NCBI RefSeq assembly: GCF_018494065.1
Contig: NZ_JABBFR010000012.1
Coordinates: 1 to 64,000 of the forward strand
Reading direction: 5' to 3'
DNA: 64,000 nt
Origin: Rosenbergiella gaditana
GTDB lineage: Bacteria > Pseudomonadota > Gammaproteobacteria > Enterobacterales > Enterobacteriaceae
Shown: positions 17,449 through 28,818 of the stretch, piece after piece
How the letters are laid out: each line of letters opens with the position of its first letter
Position numbering within the stretch: position 1 is the stretch's first letter
Position numbers and translations under genes: made by a program
Notes under the pieces: generated by a model
Told to the model about the DNA's origin: nothing
What the model saw: only the letters and a program-made list of their open reading frames with translations
The model's database searches: none

Positions 17449-17856
17449 CTAAGGGTTGTCTATCTGGCAACCCTTTGTCCATCCAGAAATAATAGGACAC
17501 GCTGCATTGTCATCCCCTGGGCAATGCGCGGCGAGACGAATTAACTGCTCCCGCATCTGGGTGATTTCGGCTAGCTGGCGAGTCAGTTGCTCGATTTTTT
17601 GCAGCGTTCTGGCTTTAATATCCGCGCTGCGGCGGTGAGGATCATGGTAAAGTCCAACTAATTCGCGACACTCCTCCAAAGAAAATCCAGCGGCCTTAGC
17701 TTGTCTAATCAAGGTCAACTCTTCAATGTGCTGCTCATGATAGTCTCGGTAGCCATTTAGGGATCGTGGTGGTGGAGTGAATAACCCTCTGTCCTCGTAG
17801 AAGCGTATGGCTTTACTGGTCAATCCTGTCCGCTGTGCTGCTTGGCTAATATTCAT
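17449..17856 (-). CDS. cueR: Copper-responsive MerR-family activator CueR
   Basis: CueR senses Cu(I)/Ag(I) and activates copper-defence promoters by untwisting a 19-bp spacer. The winged helix (NISQAAQRTGLTSKAIRFYEDRGL) and dimerisation helix are typical. The metal-binding loop has both Cys ligands, Cys112 and Cys120, in HCPGDDNAACPI. The far C-terminal CCH seen in E. coli is reduced to a single Cys. It is divergent from copZ, and the shared intergenic region carries the CueR-type promoter. Confidence 0.93.
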   Translation of the reverse strand: MNISQAAQRTGLTSKAIRFYEDRGLFTPPPRSLNGYRDYHEQHIEELTLIRQAKAAGFSLEECRELVGLYHDPHRRSADIKARTLQKIEQLTRQLAEITQMREQLIRLAAHCPGDDNAACPIISGWTKGCQIDNP

Positions 17857-17885
17857 TTTTTTACTCTTGGATTAGTGTGCAAGAC

Positions 17886-17916
17886 TTGACCTCCCCCTAA
17901 GGATAAGGTCTACACT
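17886..17916 (+). promoter_or_regulatory. CueR-type promoter with 19-bp spacer
   Basis: TTGACC (17886-17891) and TACACT (17911-17916) are 19 bp apart, the over-long spacing typical of MerR-family promoters. The dyad GACCT...AGGTC lies inside the spacer, as in the E. coli copA promoter. Confidence 0.8.
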
Positions 17917-17949
17917 ACAAACTCTATACCCTCTGAATTAGGAGCGACG

Positions 17950-18153
17950 ATGTCTACAACATTACAATTCACTCTCAGTGGTCTATCTTGCAATCATTGT
18001 GTCTCACAAGTTAAAAAGATACTCGAACAACGCTCTGATGTCACCTCAGCGCAAGTGAGCATTAACCACGCCGCGGTGGTCACCACGGCAGCGCCAGAAG
18101 TGTTAATCGATGTGATTAGCGATGAAGGTTACCAAGCCCATCTCGATGACTAA
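17950..18153 (+). CDS. copZ: CopZ-like copper chaperone (stand-alone heavy-metal-associated domain)
   Basis: This 67-residue single HMA domain has the metal motif GLSCNHCVSQVKK (Cys14, Cys17). It closely resembles the first domain of E. coli CopA, which is also made there as a separate CopZ by programmed frameshifting. Here the gene ends in a normal TAA and no ATPase follows; the next reading frame is ybaP. It sits behind the CueR-type promoter, so copper should induce it. It likely buffers or delivers Cu(I) in the cytosol. AGGAGCGACG before the ATG is a good ribosome site. Confidence 0.85.
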   Translation: MSTTLQFTLSGLSCNHCVSQVKKILEQRSDVTSAQVSINHAAVVTTAAPEVLIDVISDEGYQAHLDD

Positions 18154-18967
18154 GCCTCATTTTTTGGCAAAAATTCGCCAGTGGCTCAGGCCAAACCGCG
18201 AATGGCTTTCCCTCACCTGTTCGTCAGGGGAAAGAGAATTTATCTTAGTCGGGAGTATCCATATGGGGGTGCCGGCCATGGCCCCCCTTCCGGGTGGACT
18301 GCGAAAAGCGCTCTCGCAGTGTCACGCATTGGTTGTCGAAGCGGATATCACTTATACGCAAGCTCCTAAAGTCGAGTCTTCTACGCAAGCTCCTCCTCTA
18401 CAGCAGGTATTAACCTCTGAGCAGTGGCAAATGTTCGATGCCGCCTGCCAAGAGTGTCATCTTGATGCCCAAATGCTTGCACAGTTCCCCGCGTGGCAAA
18501 TCGGCCTGACTTTGCAGCAAAAACAGGCTTATTTATTGGGGCTACGCCCTGAGTTTGGTATCGATCACCAGCTCTTGACTCTTGCCCACGACGCCAATCA
18601 GCAGGTCATTGCCTTGGAAAGTCAGCAGCAGCAGCTCGATCTATTGACCACCCTTCCTGACCATGGCCTCAATTTACTGTTGGATAGTCTGACGCACTGG
18701 CGCAGCAATGCCCGGCAACTTCAAAAAATGATCGATTGGTGGCTATCGAAAAGCCAACAACCTTATTCGTCGTTACCTGAGTTATCGCGAAGTTTCGGTA
18801 ATGATTTACAACATACTTTTATTACTCAACGTAATAAACAGTGGGCAAGACATCTGCTTGCACTGCCAGCAGGACGCTATCTCGTCGCCGTGGGCGCATT
18901 ACACCTAAGTGGCCCAGAAAATTTGATTGACCTTCTCACCTCTTCTTATGCCAGAGAGCCACTATGA
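18146..18967 (+). CDS. ybaP: TraB/GumN-family protein YbaP
   Basis: A 273-residue member of the TraB/GumN (Tiki-like) family. These are predicted metal-dependent hydrolases with conserved GxxH and Glu/His motifs, seen here as [18 protein letters not shown] and the C-terminal [14 protein letters not shown]. Its biochemical role in enterobacteria is not known. The ATG at 18146 overlaps the end of copZ and gives the usual length; an in-frame ATG at 18122 would extend it into copZ. It shares a 4-nt overlap with ybaK downstream, so copZ-ybaP-ybaK may be one transcript. Confidence 0.85.
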   Translation: MTKPHFLAKIRQWLRPNREWLSLTCSSGEREFILVGSIHMGVPAMAPLPGGLRKALSQCHALVVEADITYTQAPKVESSTQAPPLQQVLTSEQWQMFDAACQECHLDAQMLAQFPAWQIGLTLQQKQAYLLGLRPEFGIDHQLLTLAHDANQQVIALESQQQQLDLLTTLPDHGLNLLLDSLTHWRSNARQLQKMIDWWLSKSQQPYSSLPELSRSFGNDLQHTFITQRNKQWARHLLALPAGRYLVAVGALHLSGPENLIDLLTSSYAREPL

Positions 18968-19443
18968 CACCTGCTATCCTACAACTCGATAAAGCACATA
19001 TCACTTACCAACAACACAGCTACGATCATGATCCTAATGAGACACATTTTGGTGAAGAGGCCGTTGAAAAGTTAGGATTAGTGGCGTCGAGTGTCTTTAA
19101 AACCTTATTGGTCGCGATGAACGGCGATAATAAGCAGTTGGCGGTGGCGGTGACGCCGGTATCAAGTCAGCTTGACTTAAAAAAGGTTGCCAAGGCATTG
19201 CAATGTAAGAAAGTCGATATGGCCGATCCGCTTATAGCTGAGCGGACTACTGGGTATAAAGTCGGCGGGATCAGTCCTATCGGTCAAAAAAAACGATTAC
19301 CCACCTTGATAGACAGTAGTGCTGAAGAGTTACCCAAGATCTATATTTCCGGCGGAAAACGCGGGCTGGATATCAGCCTTTCACCGCAAGACTTGGCCTC
19401 CCTACTCCGTGCCCACTTTGTGGCTATTGCACGTGACCGCTAA
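18964..19443 (+). CDS. ybaK: Cys-tRNA(Pro) deacylase YbaK
   Basis: YbaK removes Cys misloaded on tRNA-Pro by prolyl-tRNA synthetase. It works in trans and belongs to the INS/YbaK editing superfamily. The protein has 159 residues, as in E. coli, with the conserved Lys in [11 protein letters not shown] and the motifs [15 protein letters not shown] and [14 protein letters not shown]. Its ATG overlaps the ybaP stop (ATGA). It is convergent with the LysR gene, and the two overlap at their stops. Confidence 0.95.
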   Translation: MTPAILQLDKAHITYQQHSYDHDPNETHFGEEAVEKLGLVASSVFKTLLVAMNGDNKQLAVAVTPVSSQLDLKKVAKALQCKKVDMADPLIAERTTGYKVGGISPIGQKKRLPTLIDSSAEELPKIYISGGKRGLDISLSPQDLASLLRAHFVAIARDR

Positions 19444-20306
19444 TCTTTCGCCGCAGTAAGTTGATCGACCATCCATAAGCAGGCTGGGCCTAACGTATGG
19501 CGGGCTGACCAAATAATGTCTAGGTTAATTTTTTGCGGCCAGCCAGCTAAGGGGAGTAATGTTAAACTATCATTTCCGAAATAGTCCACCATCCAACAGG
19601 GAAGTTTCGCCCAGCCAAAACCTTGCTGTGCCATATCCAGTAAAAGAATATAGGAAGAGGCCGACCAAACAAGTCCCTCACTACGTTGGATCCCCGCACG
19701 ACTCCAAGTATTAAGCTGTAATTGACGTATTCCCTTCAGATCGTCAAGTGTTAATGTCGATTGCTGACAGAGGGGGTGGTCTTTAGACAAGTAGATTCCG
19801 GTATGCCCGGAAATCGCTAAACTTCGGCTAACCAGTTCAGTCGGAAGATGCGGTTGCTTAGTAATCAACCCTAGTTGCGCCCGACCGCTTTTTAGTAACT
19901 CAATAACATCTTCATTTTCAGCAATTAAGCACTCGAATTCGACTTCAGTAAACATCTGAGCAAATTGACTTAATAATCGATCATGGTGACCAGCCGGCCA
20001 ATGGTCAGAAATCGCTAATGTCACACGTGGTTCAATGCCTTGAGCCAGGCGCAAGGCCACATCATCAAGGCGTCGGTTTGCCGCTAAAATGTCCCGTACT
20101 TGGGCTAATACTCTCCGTCCCTCTTCTGTCAGCACTAAATGCCTTGAGGTACGTTCGAAAAGCGCAAACCCGAGGTGGTCCTCTAGGCTGGATACGGCCA
20201 CACTGATGGTTGATTGACTTTTTCCTAGCGCACGGGCAGCTCCTGAAAAGGATCTGCTTGCAACAGATTGAACAAAGGCTTCCAGAGATTCGGGGGAGTA
20301 ATACAT
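19440..20306 (-). CDS. LysR-family regulator next to a PACE efflux gene
   Basis: A 288-residue LysR-type regulator. Residues 5-60 form the winged helix ([40 protein letters not shown]), followed by an effector-binding domain. It is divergent from the PACE transporter gene, the arrangement known for AceR-AceI, so it most likely activates that gene in response to a pump substrate. The effector is not known. Specific regulators of this layout normally bind T-N11-A sites in the roughly 75-bp gap between the genes. Confidence 0.8.
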   Translation of the reverse strand: MYYSPESLEAFVQSVASRSFSGAARALGKSQSTISVAVSSLEDHLGFALFERTSRHLVLTEEGRRVLAQVRDILAANRRLDDVALRLAQGIEPRVTLAISDHWPAGHHDRLLSQFAQMFTEVEFECLIAENEDVIELLKSGRAQLGLITKQPHLPTELVSRSLAISGHTGIYLSKDHPLCQQSTLTLDDLKGIRQLQLNTWSRAGIQRSEGLVWSASSYILLLDMAQQGFGWAKLPCWMVDYFGNDSLTLLPLAGWPQKINLDIIWSARHTLGPACLWMVDQLTAAKD

Positions 20307-20382
20307 CGTTACCTATCGTTTTTTACGATACAAGCTAGTTTGTACTATACACCCTTACCATCGAAAATATAGCGCTAGAAAA

Positions 20383-20817
20383 ATGAGTCACAAATCGCTT
20401 AAAGAGAGAACTCTTCACGCCGTAGGGTATGAAGTCACTGCACTATTAATCACCATCCCTGGTGCTGCGCTGCTTTTACAGCGCCCAATCGGACACATCG
20501 GGGTAACAGTCATTGCCATTGCTTTATTGGCGATGGGTTGGAATATGGTGTTTAACGCCTTATTTGATCGCGTTTATCCTCCACGTGCACCTCGTAATTT
20601 TTATGTACGATCATTACAAGCGATTGGCTTTGAAGGAGGACTATTGGGTATGGCCTTACCCTTAACGGCTTGGTGCATGGAGATGTCTTTACAAAAAGCC
20701 TTTACGATGGATATTGGGTTACTCTTTTTTTATCTCCCTTACACCTATCTCTATAACTGGGTATGGGACAGCGTAGTGAACCATTATTTGAAACGTAACG
20801 TCGCGGAAAATAGATAA
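20383..20817 (+). CDS. PACE-family (AceI-like) multidrug efflux transporter
   Basis: A 144-residue inner-membrane protein with four helices made of two tandem bacterial transmembrane pair domains. The family motif appears in each half: RTLHAVGYEVTALL (Glu17, equivalent to the essential Glu15 of AceI) and RSLQAIGFEGGLLG (Glu84). PACE pumps export chlorhexidine, acriflavine or short-chain diamines in exchange for protons. The natural substrate here is not known. A LysR gene lies divergently upstream. In E. coli the corresponding position holds fsr and ushA. Confidence 0.85.
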   Translation: MSHKSLKERTLHAVGYEVTALLITIPGAALLLQRPIGHIGVTVIAIALLAMGWNMVFNALFDRVYPPRAPRNFYVRSLQAIGFEGGLLGMALPLTAWCMEMSLQKAFTMDIGLLFFYLPYTYLYNWVWDSVVNHYLKRNVAENR

Positions 20818-20946
20818 CGTCTTGCGCACTACGGCAGCGCATCAGTCATACTTTGTAACCTTTACTTATACTTACTCACGGTTTCGCCTGCTCACTCCTT
20901 TTATTTGTTAAGGTAAGACATTATTCCCTGCAAAATGGAGAGGCCG

Positions 20947-22638
20947 ATGCATTCAACCACCCCCTTAATTACGACACTTGTCGGCGGATTGGTGCTTGCC
21001 TTTCTTTTTGGGATGCTCGCGAACCGCCTACGCATCTCTCCTTTAGTGGGTTATCTGTTAGCCGGTGTTTTAGCAGGGCCTTTCACTCCTGGTTTTGTGG
21101 CCGATACCAATCTTGCCCCTGAGCTCGCAGAGTTAGGCGTGATCTTGTTAATGTTTGGCGTGGGCTTACATTTTTCGCTCAAAGATTTGATGTCGGTGAA
21201 ATCAATAGCGATACCTGGTGCGGTTGCACAAATCATTGTCGCCACCTTACTTGGCATGGGTCTCTCTAGCTTACTCGGGTGGCCATTAATGAGCGGACTA
21301 GTATTTGGTCTCTGCTTATCCACCGCCAGCACCGTTGTTTTGCTCAGAGCTTTGGAAGAACGACAACTGTTAGACAGTCAACGCGGACGCATCGCTATCG
21401 GTTGGTTGATCGTAGAAGATTTAGTGATGGTTCTGGCGTTAGTACTGCTTCCTGCAATGGCGGGCGTATTAGAAAAAGGAGATGCCAGTTTTACCCTTCT
21501 CGCCTGGGATCTTTTACTCACCATTGGCAAAGTTATCGCTTTTATGCTGCTGATGATGATTGTCGGTCGGCGGGTGATCCCTTGGATCCTCTCACGTAGC
21601 GCGGCAACCGGATCACGAGAGCTTTTTACACTGTCAGTACTCGCCCTCGCATTGGGTATCGCCTTTGGCGCAGTGGAACTTTTTGATGTCTCGTTTGCGC
21701 TCGGGGCTTTCTTCGCCGGTATGGTATTAAACGAGTCAGAACTCAGTCATCGCGCCGCCCACGATACACTGCCCTTACGCGATGCCTTCGCGGTACTTTT
21801 CTTCGTCTCGGTAGGCATGCTGTTCGACCCTCATATTTTAATTGAGCGTCCTTTTGCGATTATCGCCGCACTTATTATTATTCTTTTTGGAAAGTCAGTT
21901 GCCGCTTGGTTGCTGGTTAAAGCTTTAGGTCACTCCAAGCGTACCGCAATGACTATCGCCGTAAGCCTCGCGCAAATTGGTGAATTCTCATTCATTCTTG
22001 CAGGCCTCGGAATAACCTTAAATCTGCTCAGTAAACAGGGGCAGAATTTAGTTCTGGCCGCAGCAATCCTCTCTATTATGCTTAATCCGATTCTTTTCAC
22101 CCTAGCTGAACGCTGGATGAAGCGAGAAAAGAATGAAACGAAAGAAGAGCAAGACGTTGAATTGGTGGCAGAGCTACCGCAAGTGCCGATCACCCTATGC
22201 AATCATGCCTTAATTGTCGGCTATGGGCGCGTCGGACGCCTACTCTATAAGCAGCTAACCGCTGAGGGGATCACGGTAGTGGTGGTTGAGAATAATCGTA
22301 GCCGGATTGATGAAATGCGCGAAATGGGTATCTTAGCGATTTATGGGAATGCAGCGAGACCGGAAGTGATGGAGTTAATGCGTATTGACTGCGCACAATG
22401 GTTATTACTGACCATCCCTAATGGCTATGAATCGGGGGAAATCGCCATCACTGCACGCGAGAAACGCCCTGACTTATCTATTTTCGCTCGGGCTCACCAT
22501 GATGATGAAGTGGATTACCTGCAAGCACACGGCTGTAATCATATTGTCATGGGGGAAAGGGAAATTGCTTATAGTCTACAGCAAGCGGTTCAACGAACAT
22601 TGCCTCAGCAACAGAGCGCCTTTTGCCCCCTGACGTAG
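20947..22638 (+). CDS. ybaL: Cation:proton antiporter YbaL (CPA2/KefB-type) with RCK domain
   Basis: A CPA2-family transporter with about 12 membrane segments (residues 1-385), followed by an RCK/TrkA-N nucleotide-binding domain (HALIVGYGRVGRLLYKQL, near 420). Family motifs include GYLLAGVLAGPFTPG, LSTASTVVLLRALEERQ and LAQIGEFSFILAGLG. E. coli YbaL is 558 residues; this start gives 563. The ATG at 20947 is chosen over 20935 because GGAGAGG lies just before it and the family begins at MHxxTPLITT. It is a predicted K+/H+ or Na+/H+ exchanger; its physiological role is unclear. Confidence 0.9.
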   Translation: MHSTTPLITTLVGGLVLAFLFGMLANRLRISPLVGYLLAGVLAGPFTPGFVADTNLAPELAELGVILLMFGVGLHFSLKDLMSVKSIAIPGAVAQIIVATLLGMGLSSLLGWPLMSGLVFGLCLSTASTVVLLRALEERQLLDSQRGRIAIGWLIVEDLVMVLALVLLPAMAGVLEKGDASFTLLAWDLLLTIGKVIAFMLLMMIVGRRVIPWILSRSAATGSRELFTLSVLALALGIAFGAVELFDVSFALGAFFAGMVLNESELSHRAAHDTLPLRDAFAVLFFVSVGMLFDPHILIERPFAIIAALIIILFGKSVAAWLLVKALGHSKRTAMTIAVSLAQIGEFSFILAGLGITLNLLSKQGQNLVLAAAILSIMLNPILFTLAERWMKREKNETKEEQDVELVAELPQVPITLCNHALIVGYGRVGRLLYKQLTAEGITVVVVENNRSRIDEMREMGILAIYGNAARPEVMELMRIDCAQWLLLTIPNGYESGEIAITAREKRPDLSIFARAHHDDEVDYLQAHGCNHIVMGEREIAYSLQQAVQRTLPQQQSAFCPLT

Positions 22639-22642
22639 TATT

Positions 22643-22665
22643 CGCCCCCGCCGCTAACGGGGGCG
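22643..22665. terminator. Bidirectional hairpin between ybaL and gsk
   Basis: CGCCCCCG-(7 nt)-CGGGGGCG lies between the convergent stops. The strong GC stem has no long T-run on either side. Confidence 0.55.
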
Positions 22666-22670
22666 ATCAA

Positions 22671-23972
22671 TTAACGATCCCAATAAGCCTCTTCTAGGCT
22701 ATCTTCTCGCTCAGGCAGACCACGGCTTAATCGAGGTGAATGTTGGTTCAGCACTTGATAACTCACTCGGTTGGCATACTTACAAACTTGCGCCAGCGAA
22801 GAATAGGTTAAGTATGGATGCTGATGTTTGTTGGAATTCGGGACTTTATGGCGATGATAAATATTAGCCGAAAGGTCATGCAGCAAGGCGGCTAAGGCGC
22901 CATCACCCGCCCCGTTAGTATTCATTATTTTTTCAGGGCCGCCCATATAGGGAGCAATATGTGAATAGACTTTTAAGGGCTGCTCGCAATCGTCTGCACG
23001 CATCGCTCGGCTAAATTCATACTGATTAAATTCGGCAATTGCCCCAGGAAGTAAAGGAAGATTAGTGTTACGCTTGCTTGCTTCTTCGGTATAACCGCCC
23101 ATATATAAGCCCGCAGGCCCTGCTGTACATAAGGTTAAATCGACCCATTCTAACGCTTTATCTGTCGCTAAAAGCGGATCGATTTCACCGGTTAGCTCCA
23201 GGGCTTCTTCTTCGTTCATAGCCAAAATGGACACATGATCTCGTAAGAAATCACGCCAGAATTGCGGATCGTCGGCAATAATATGCCGGGTCCCAAGGGT
23301 CAATACGACCGGGACTTGGTGTTTTTTCGCATACTCAATGGCCTGCATTGCCGCTTGTGGCATTGGCTCACCGGGTTTAGCGCGTAAAAGATAGGAGGTG
23401 AGCAATAGTGCTGAAGCGCCAGCAATCACCTCTTCAGGAATACTTTCTGGCCGTAGTTGATTAATATCGCCCGGGTTGATGGCGAAAGTTCGCTCTCCTG
23501 CCGAATTAATCAAGGTATAACAGCGACCAATTGCCCCTTCCACGCCTTGCATATGGTTAAGATCCATACGGCTAGAAGTGTTACAGAGATAACGATAGGC
23601 ATAGTCACCGATATGGATGTTATTACAAATGACGCCCAAAAGAATCGATCGGTCATCCGCTAAGACTGAGTAGTTATGCAGCGTGTTACCTACCGTGCCG
23701 CCTGCGAATTGATGTGACAGGAGATTACGTTGGCGAAGTTCTTGGTAAAGCGCCTCAGAGACGTCGTCTTCAAGGATAAAAGAATATCCCCCAGTTAATC
23801 CATAACGGCTGAGAAAGTCATCATCAACCTTTGCCTCAATATCAACCATTGTTTGGTCAATGCCGACCAACCAGCCCATGGATTCAGCTTCAACCGGCAC
23901 TGAGTTCAGTAATGGGTCACGTGCGTTAACAGGGAAGTAGTGCTTTGATTTACGTTTACCAGGAAATTTCAT
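22671..23972 (-). CDS. gsk: Inosine-guanosine kinase
   Basis: Gsk phosphorylates guanosine and inosine with ATP in purine salvage. It is a PfkB/ribokinase-type protein of 433 residues (E. coli 434). The substrate Gly-Gly motif appears as FAGGTVGNTLHNYS, and the catalytic anion-hole motif as NTNGAGDGALAALL with the base Asp. E. coli has aes between gsk and hemH; here hemH follows directly upstream in the same direction. Confidence 0.96.
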   Translation of the reverse strand: MKFPGKRKSKHYFPVNARDPLLNSVPVEAESMGWLVGIDQTMVDIEAKVDDDFLSRYGLTGGYSFILEDDVSEALYQELRQRNLLSHQFAGGTVGNTLHNYSVLADDRSILLGVICNNIHIGDYAYRYLCNTSSRMDLNHMQGVEGAIGRCYTLINSAGERTFAINPGDINQLRPESIPEEVIAGASALLLTSYLLRAKPGEPMPQAAMQAIEYAKKHQVPVVLTLGTRHIIADDPQFWRDFLRDHVSILAMNEEEALELTGEIDPLLATDKALEWVDLTLCTAGPAGLYMGGYTEEASKRNTNLPLLPGAIAEFNQYEFSRAMRADDCEQPLKVYSHIAPYMGGPEKIMNTNGAGDGALAALLHDLSANIYHRHKVPNSNKHQHPYLTYSSLAQVCKYANRVSYQVLNQHSPRLSRGLPEREDSLEEAYWDR

Positions 23973-24055
23973 AGTGGAGATTAATCAGGGGAAATAGGCG
24001 CAGAATAGTAGCATAATTCCCCTGTTCTTTACTAAGTGATCTCGTTGGGTTGAGA

Positions 24056-25015
24056 TTATTTGAATTGATTTACGAGTGCCAACATCATATCAATATGCAA
24101 GGGATCCGCATTGAGCGCTGGAATATAGTGGAAAGTTTCACCTCCCGCATGCATAAAAAATTCCCGGTTTTGTTCGTTAATCTCTTCAAGCGTTTCTAGA
24201 CAGTCCGCAGAGAAGCCTGGAGACATCACTTGAATATGACGGATCCCTTTGTCGGGTAGGGTCTTAATCGTTTCATCAGTGTAAGGCATTAACCACGGCT
24301 CACGGCCAAAGCGTGACTGATAAGTCATCATAATCTGCTCCGAGGATAAACCCAGTGCTTGTGCTAAGGCATGATAAGTCTGTTCGCAACGTTTGGGATA
24401 GTCATCACCTTGGTTAGCAAAGCGTTGAGGTATACCGTGAAACGAAAGTAATAATAAGTCAGGTTTTCCGTGCTCAGCAATGCTACGCTGAACAGAGTCT
24501 TTCAACGCCTCAATATAAAGAGGATGCGTGGCATAATCGCGAATAAACTTGATGGCTGGCATCGTGCGACGTTTACGGAAAGTGTTATACAGACCGTCCC
24601 ATACCGCGGAGACCGTCGACGACGAAAACTGCGGGTAGAGTGGCAAAACAATCAAACGTGTTACACCTTGATCAAGCAACGTATCGACTGCGTGTTCCAA
24701 GGAGGGATTGCCATAGCTCATCCCTAAAGCAACCGGCATATCCGTTTTTTGCGCCAATGCTTCACGTTGCTGTTGGCTAAAGACTAATAGCGGAGAGCCC
24801 CCTTCCATCCATACCGAGGCATATAGCTTGGCGACTCTCGGAGACCGAAAAGGCAGGATTGCTCCTCGCAGGATAGGTTGCCAGAACAGGTCAGGGACAT
24901 CTACAACCCGTTTATCACTCAAGAACTGTTTTAAATAACGCTTTACCGCGGCAGTCGTCGGGGCATCAGGCGTGCCGAGATTAACTAATAACACGCCCGG
25001 TTTATCTACGGTCAT
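24056..25015 (-). CDS. hemH: Ferrochelatase
   Basis: HemH inserts Fe2+ into protoporphyrin IX, the last step of haem synthesis, at the inner face of the membrane. The protein has 319 residues (E. coli 320). Catalytic His lies in [11 protein letters not shown] and the conserved Glu in [13 protein letters not shown]; the family signature [15 protein letters not shown] is present. Like the E. coli enzyme it shows no Fe-S cluster Cys at its C-terminus. It lies downstream of adk. Confidence 0.97.
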   Translation of the reverse strand: MTVDKPGVLLVNLGTPDAPTTAAVKRYLKQFLSDKRVVDVPDLFWQPILRGAILPFRSPRVAKLYASVWMEGGSPLLVFSQQQREALAQKTDMPVALGMSYGNPSLEHAVDTLLDQGVTRLIVLPLYPQFSSSTVSAVWDGLYNTFRKRRTMPAIKFIRDYATHPLYIEALKDSVQRSIAEHGKPDLLLLSFHGIPQRFANQGDDYPKRCEQTYHALAQALGLSSEQIMMTYQSRFGREPWLMPYTDETIKTLPDKGIRHIQVMSPGFSADCLETLEEINEQNREFFMHAGGETFHYIPALNADPLHIDMMLALVNQFK

Positions 25016-25069
25016 ATACTTTTCCTGGTTTAAAAAAAGCGAATCAGTTAAGGCAAACAGCGGTGAGAG

Positions 25070-25094
25070 GCCGAACAGTTAAAGACAGTTCGGC
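25070..25094 (-). terminator. Hairpin between adk and hemH
   Basis: GCCGAAC-(11 nt)-GTTCGGC lies 9 bp beyond the adk stop. The stem is short and no T-run follows, so it is a weak or partial terminator. Confidence 0.35.
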
Positions 25095-25102
25095 ACTTAG
25101 GA

Positions 25103-27725
<2,623 letters not shown>

Positions 27726-27773
27726 TTTTTATTCATCCTCAACAAAATGACGGGTTAACAATGTTGTTTAAGG

Positions 27774-27801
27774 AGATGGGGACAGTTTTTCGCTTTTCAA
27801 G
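27774..27801 (-). promoter_or_regulatory. Sigma-32 heat-shock promoter of htpG
   Basis: On the minus strand CTTGAAA (27801-27795) and CCCCATCT (27781-27774) are 13 bp apart, the canonical RpoH pattern. It closely resembles the E. coli htpG promoter. Confidence 0.85.
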
Positions 27802-27830
27802 CTGATGCCGTGAATAACATCAGCAAGCGA

Positions 27831-28436
27831 TTAATATTTAAACTTTTGGCGACCAGCCAGCGAATGGGAAAGCGTGGTACCGTCAACCAATTCTAATTCA
27901 CCCCCGACAGGGACACCGTGCGCAATACGAGTGGCTTCCACCCCATATTGGCGACAAAGGGAAGCAATAAAATTTGCCGTTGCCTCACCTTCCACAGTGG
28001 GATTGGTGGCAAGAATCACTTCCGTTAAGGTTTCCGTTTGAAGGCGCTGTTCGAGTATATCTAGGCCGATATCGTCAGGACCAATACCATCTAAGGGTGA
28101 AAGATGCCCCATCAGGACAAAATAGCGCCCGGCAAATTGCCCCGTTTGTTCAACCGCTTGGATGTCTGCAGGACTTTCCACAATACAAATAATCCCGTTT
28201 TCCTGACGGCGACTATTGGTACAGATCGCGCAGATCTCTTTTTCAGTGAAAGTTCTACACTGTTGGCAGTGACCAATTTCAGACATTGCGGTCGTTAAGG
28301 CTTGAGCCAAGCGCATTCCCCCACTGCGATCACGCTGCAGGAGATGGAACGCCATCCGCTGTGCTGATTTAGGCCCTACGCCCGGTAAGCAGCGTAGGGA
28401 TTCCATCAAAGTTTCCAATAATGGGCTGGATTGCAT
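27831..28436 (-). CDS. recR: Recombination mediator RecR
   Basis: RecR works with RecF and RecO to load RecA onto gapped DNA. The protein has 201 residues as in E. coli. Visible are the N-terminal helix-hairpin-helix ([19 protein letters not shown]), the four-Cys zinc finger ([16 protein letters not shown]), the Toprim part ([18 protein letters not shown]), and the C-terminal Walker-B-like region. Its start overlaps the ybaB stop by 1 nt, so dnaX-ybaB-recR form one operon. Confidence 0.98.
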   Translation of the reverse strand: MQSSPLLETLMESLRCLPGVGPKSAQRMAFHLLQRDRSGGMRLAQALTTAMSEIGHCQQCRTFTEKEICAICTNSRRQENGIICIVESPADIQAVEQTGQFAGRYFVLMGHLSPLDGIGPDDIGLDILEQRLQTETLTEVILATNPTVEGEATANFIASLCRQYGVEATRIAHGVPVGGELELVDGTTLSHSLAGRQKFKY

Positions 28437-28765
28437 TAGAATGGCATCTTAAAGCCAGGCGGTAACTGCATGCCGTTTGAGACAGAAGCCATTTTCTCTT
28501 TTTGCGTCTCCTCAATACGACGTGCTGCATCGTTAAATGCCGCAGCCACCAAGTCTTCCAGCATATCTTTATCATCGTCGAATAAGCTAGGGTCGATCTC
28601 AACACGACGACAATTATGTGCACCGTTGATGGTCACTTTCACTAGGCCAGCACCCGACTCACCCGTCACTTCTAACGCGGCGATCTCTTCCTGAACTTGT
28701 GACATTTTATCTTGCATTTGCTGGGCTTGCTTCATCAAGTTACCCAGACCACCTTTACCAAACAT
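28436..28765 (-). CDS. ybaB: Nucleoid-associated protein YbaB (EbfC)
   Basis: YbaB/EbfC is a small dimeric DNA-binding protein, 109 residues as in E. coli. The N-terminal amphipathic helix rich in Gln and Met ([18 protein letters not shown]) forms the tweezer-like dimer, followed by a beta sheet ([19 protein letters not shown]). It binds DNA with limited specificity. Conserved between dnaX and recR across bacteria, it is likely co-transcribed with both. Confidence 0.97.
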   Translation of the reverse strand: MFGKGGLGNLMKQAQQMQDKMSQVQEEIAALEVTGESGAGLVKVTINGAHNCRRVEIDPSLFDDDKDMLEDLVAAAFNDAARRIEETQKEKMASVSNGMQLPPGFKMPF

Positions 28766-28818
28766 ATCGCTCTCTCTCTGCTAAGGCCACAGCCATCCTA
28801 TGATGGCCTGTAGCGGTG

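Noticed and set aside
17950..18967. copZ-ybaP as a frameshifted copA pseudogene
   Set aside because: Downstream DNA encodes a complete YbaP, with no ATPase motif (DKTGT, CPC) in any frame, so it is not a broken copA in place.
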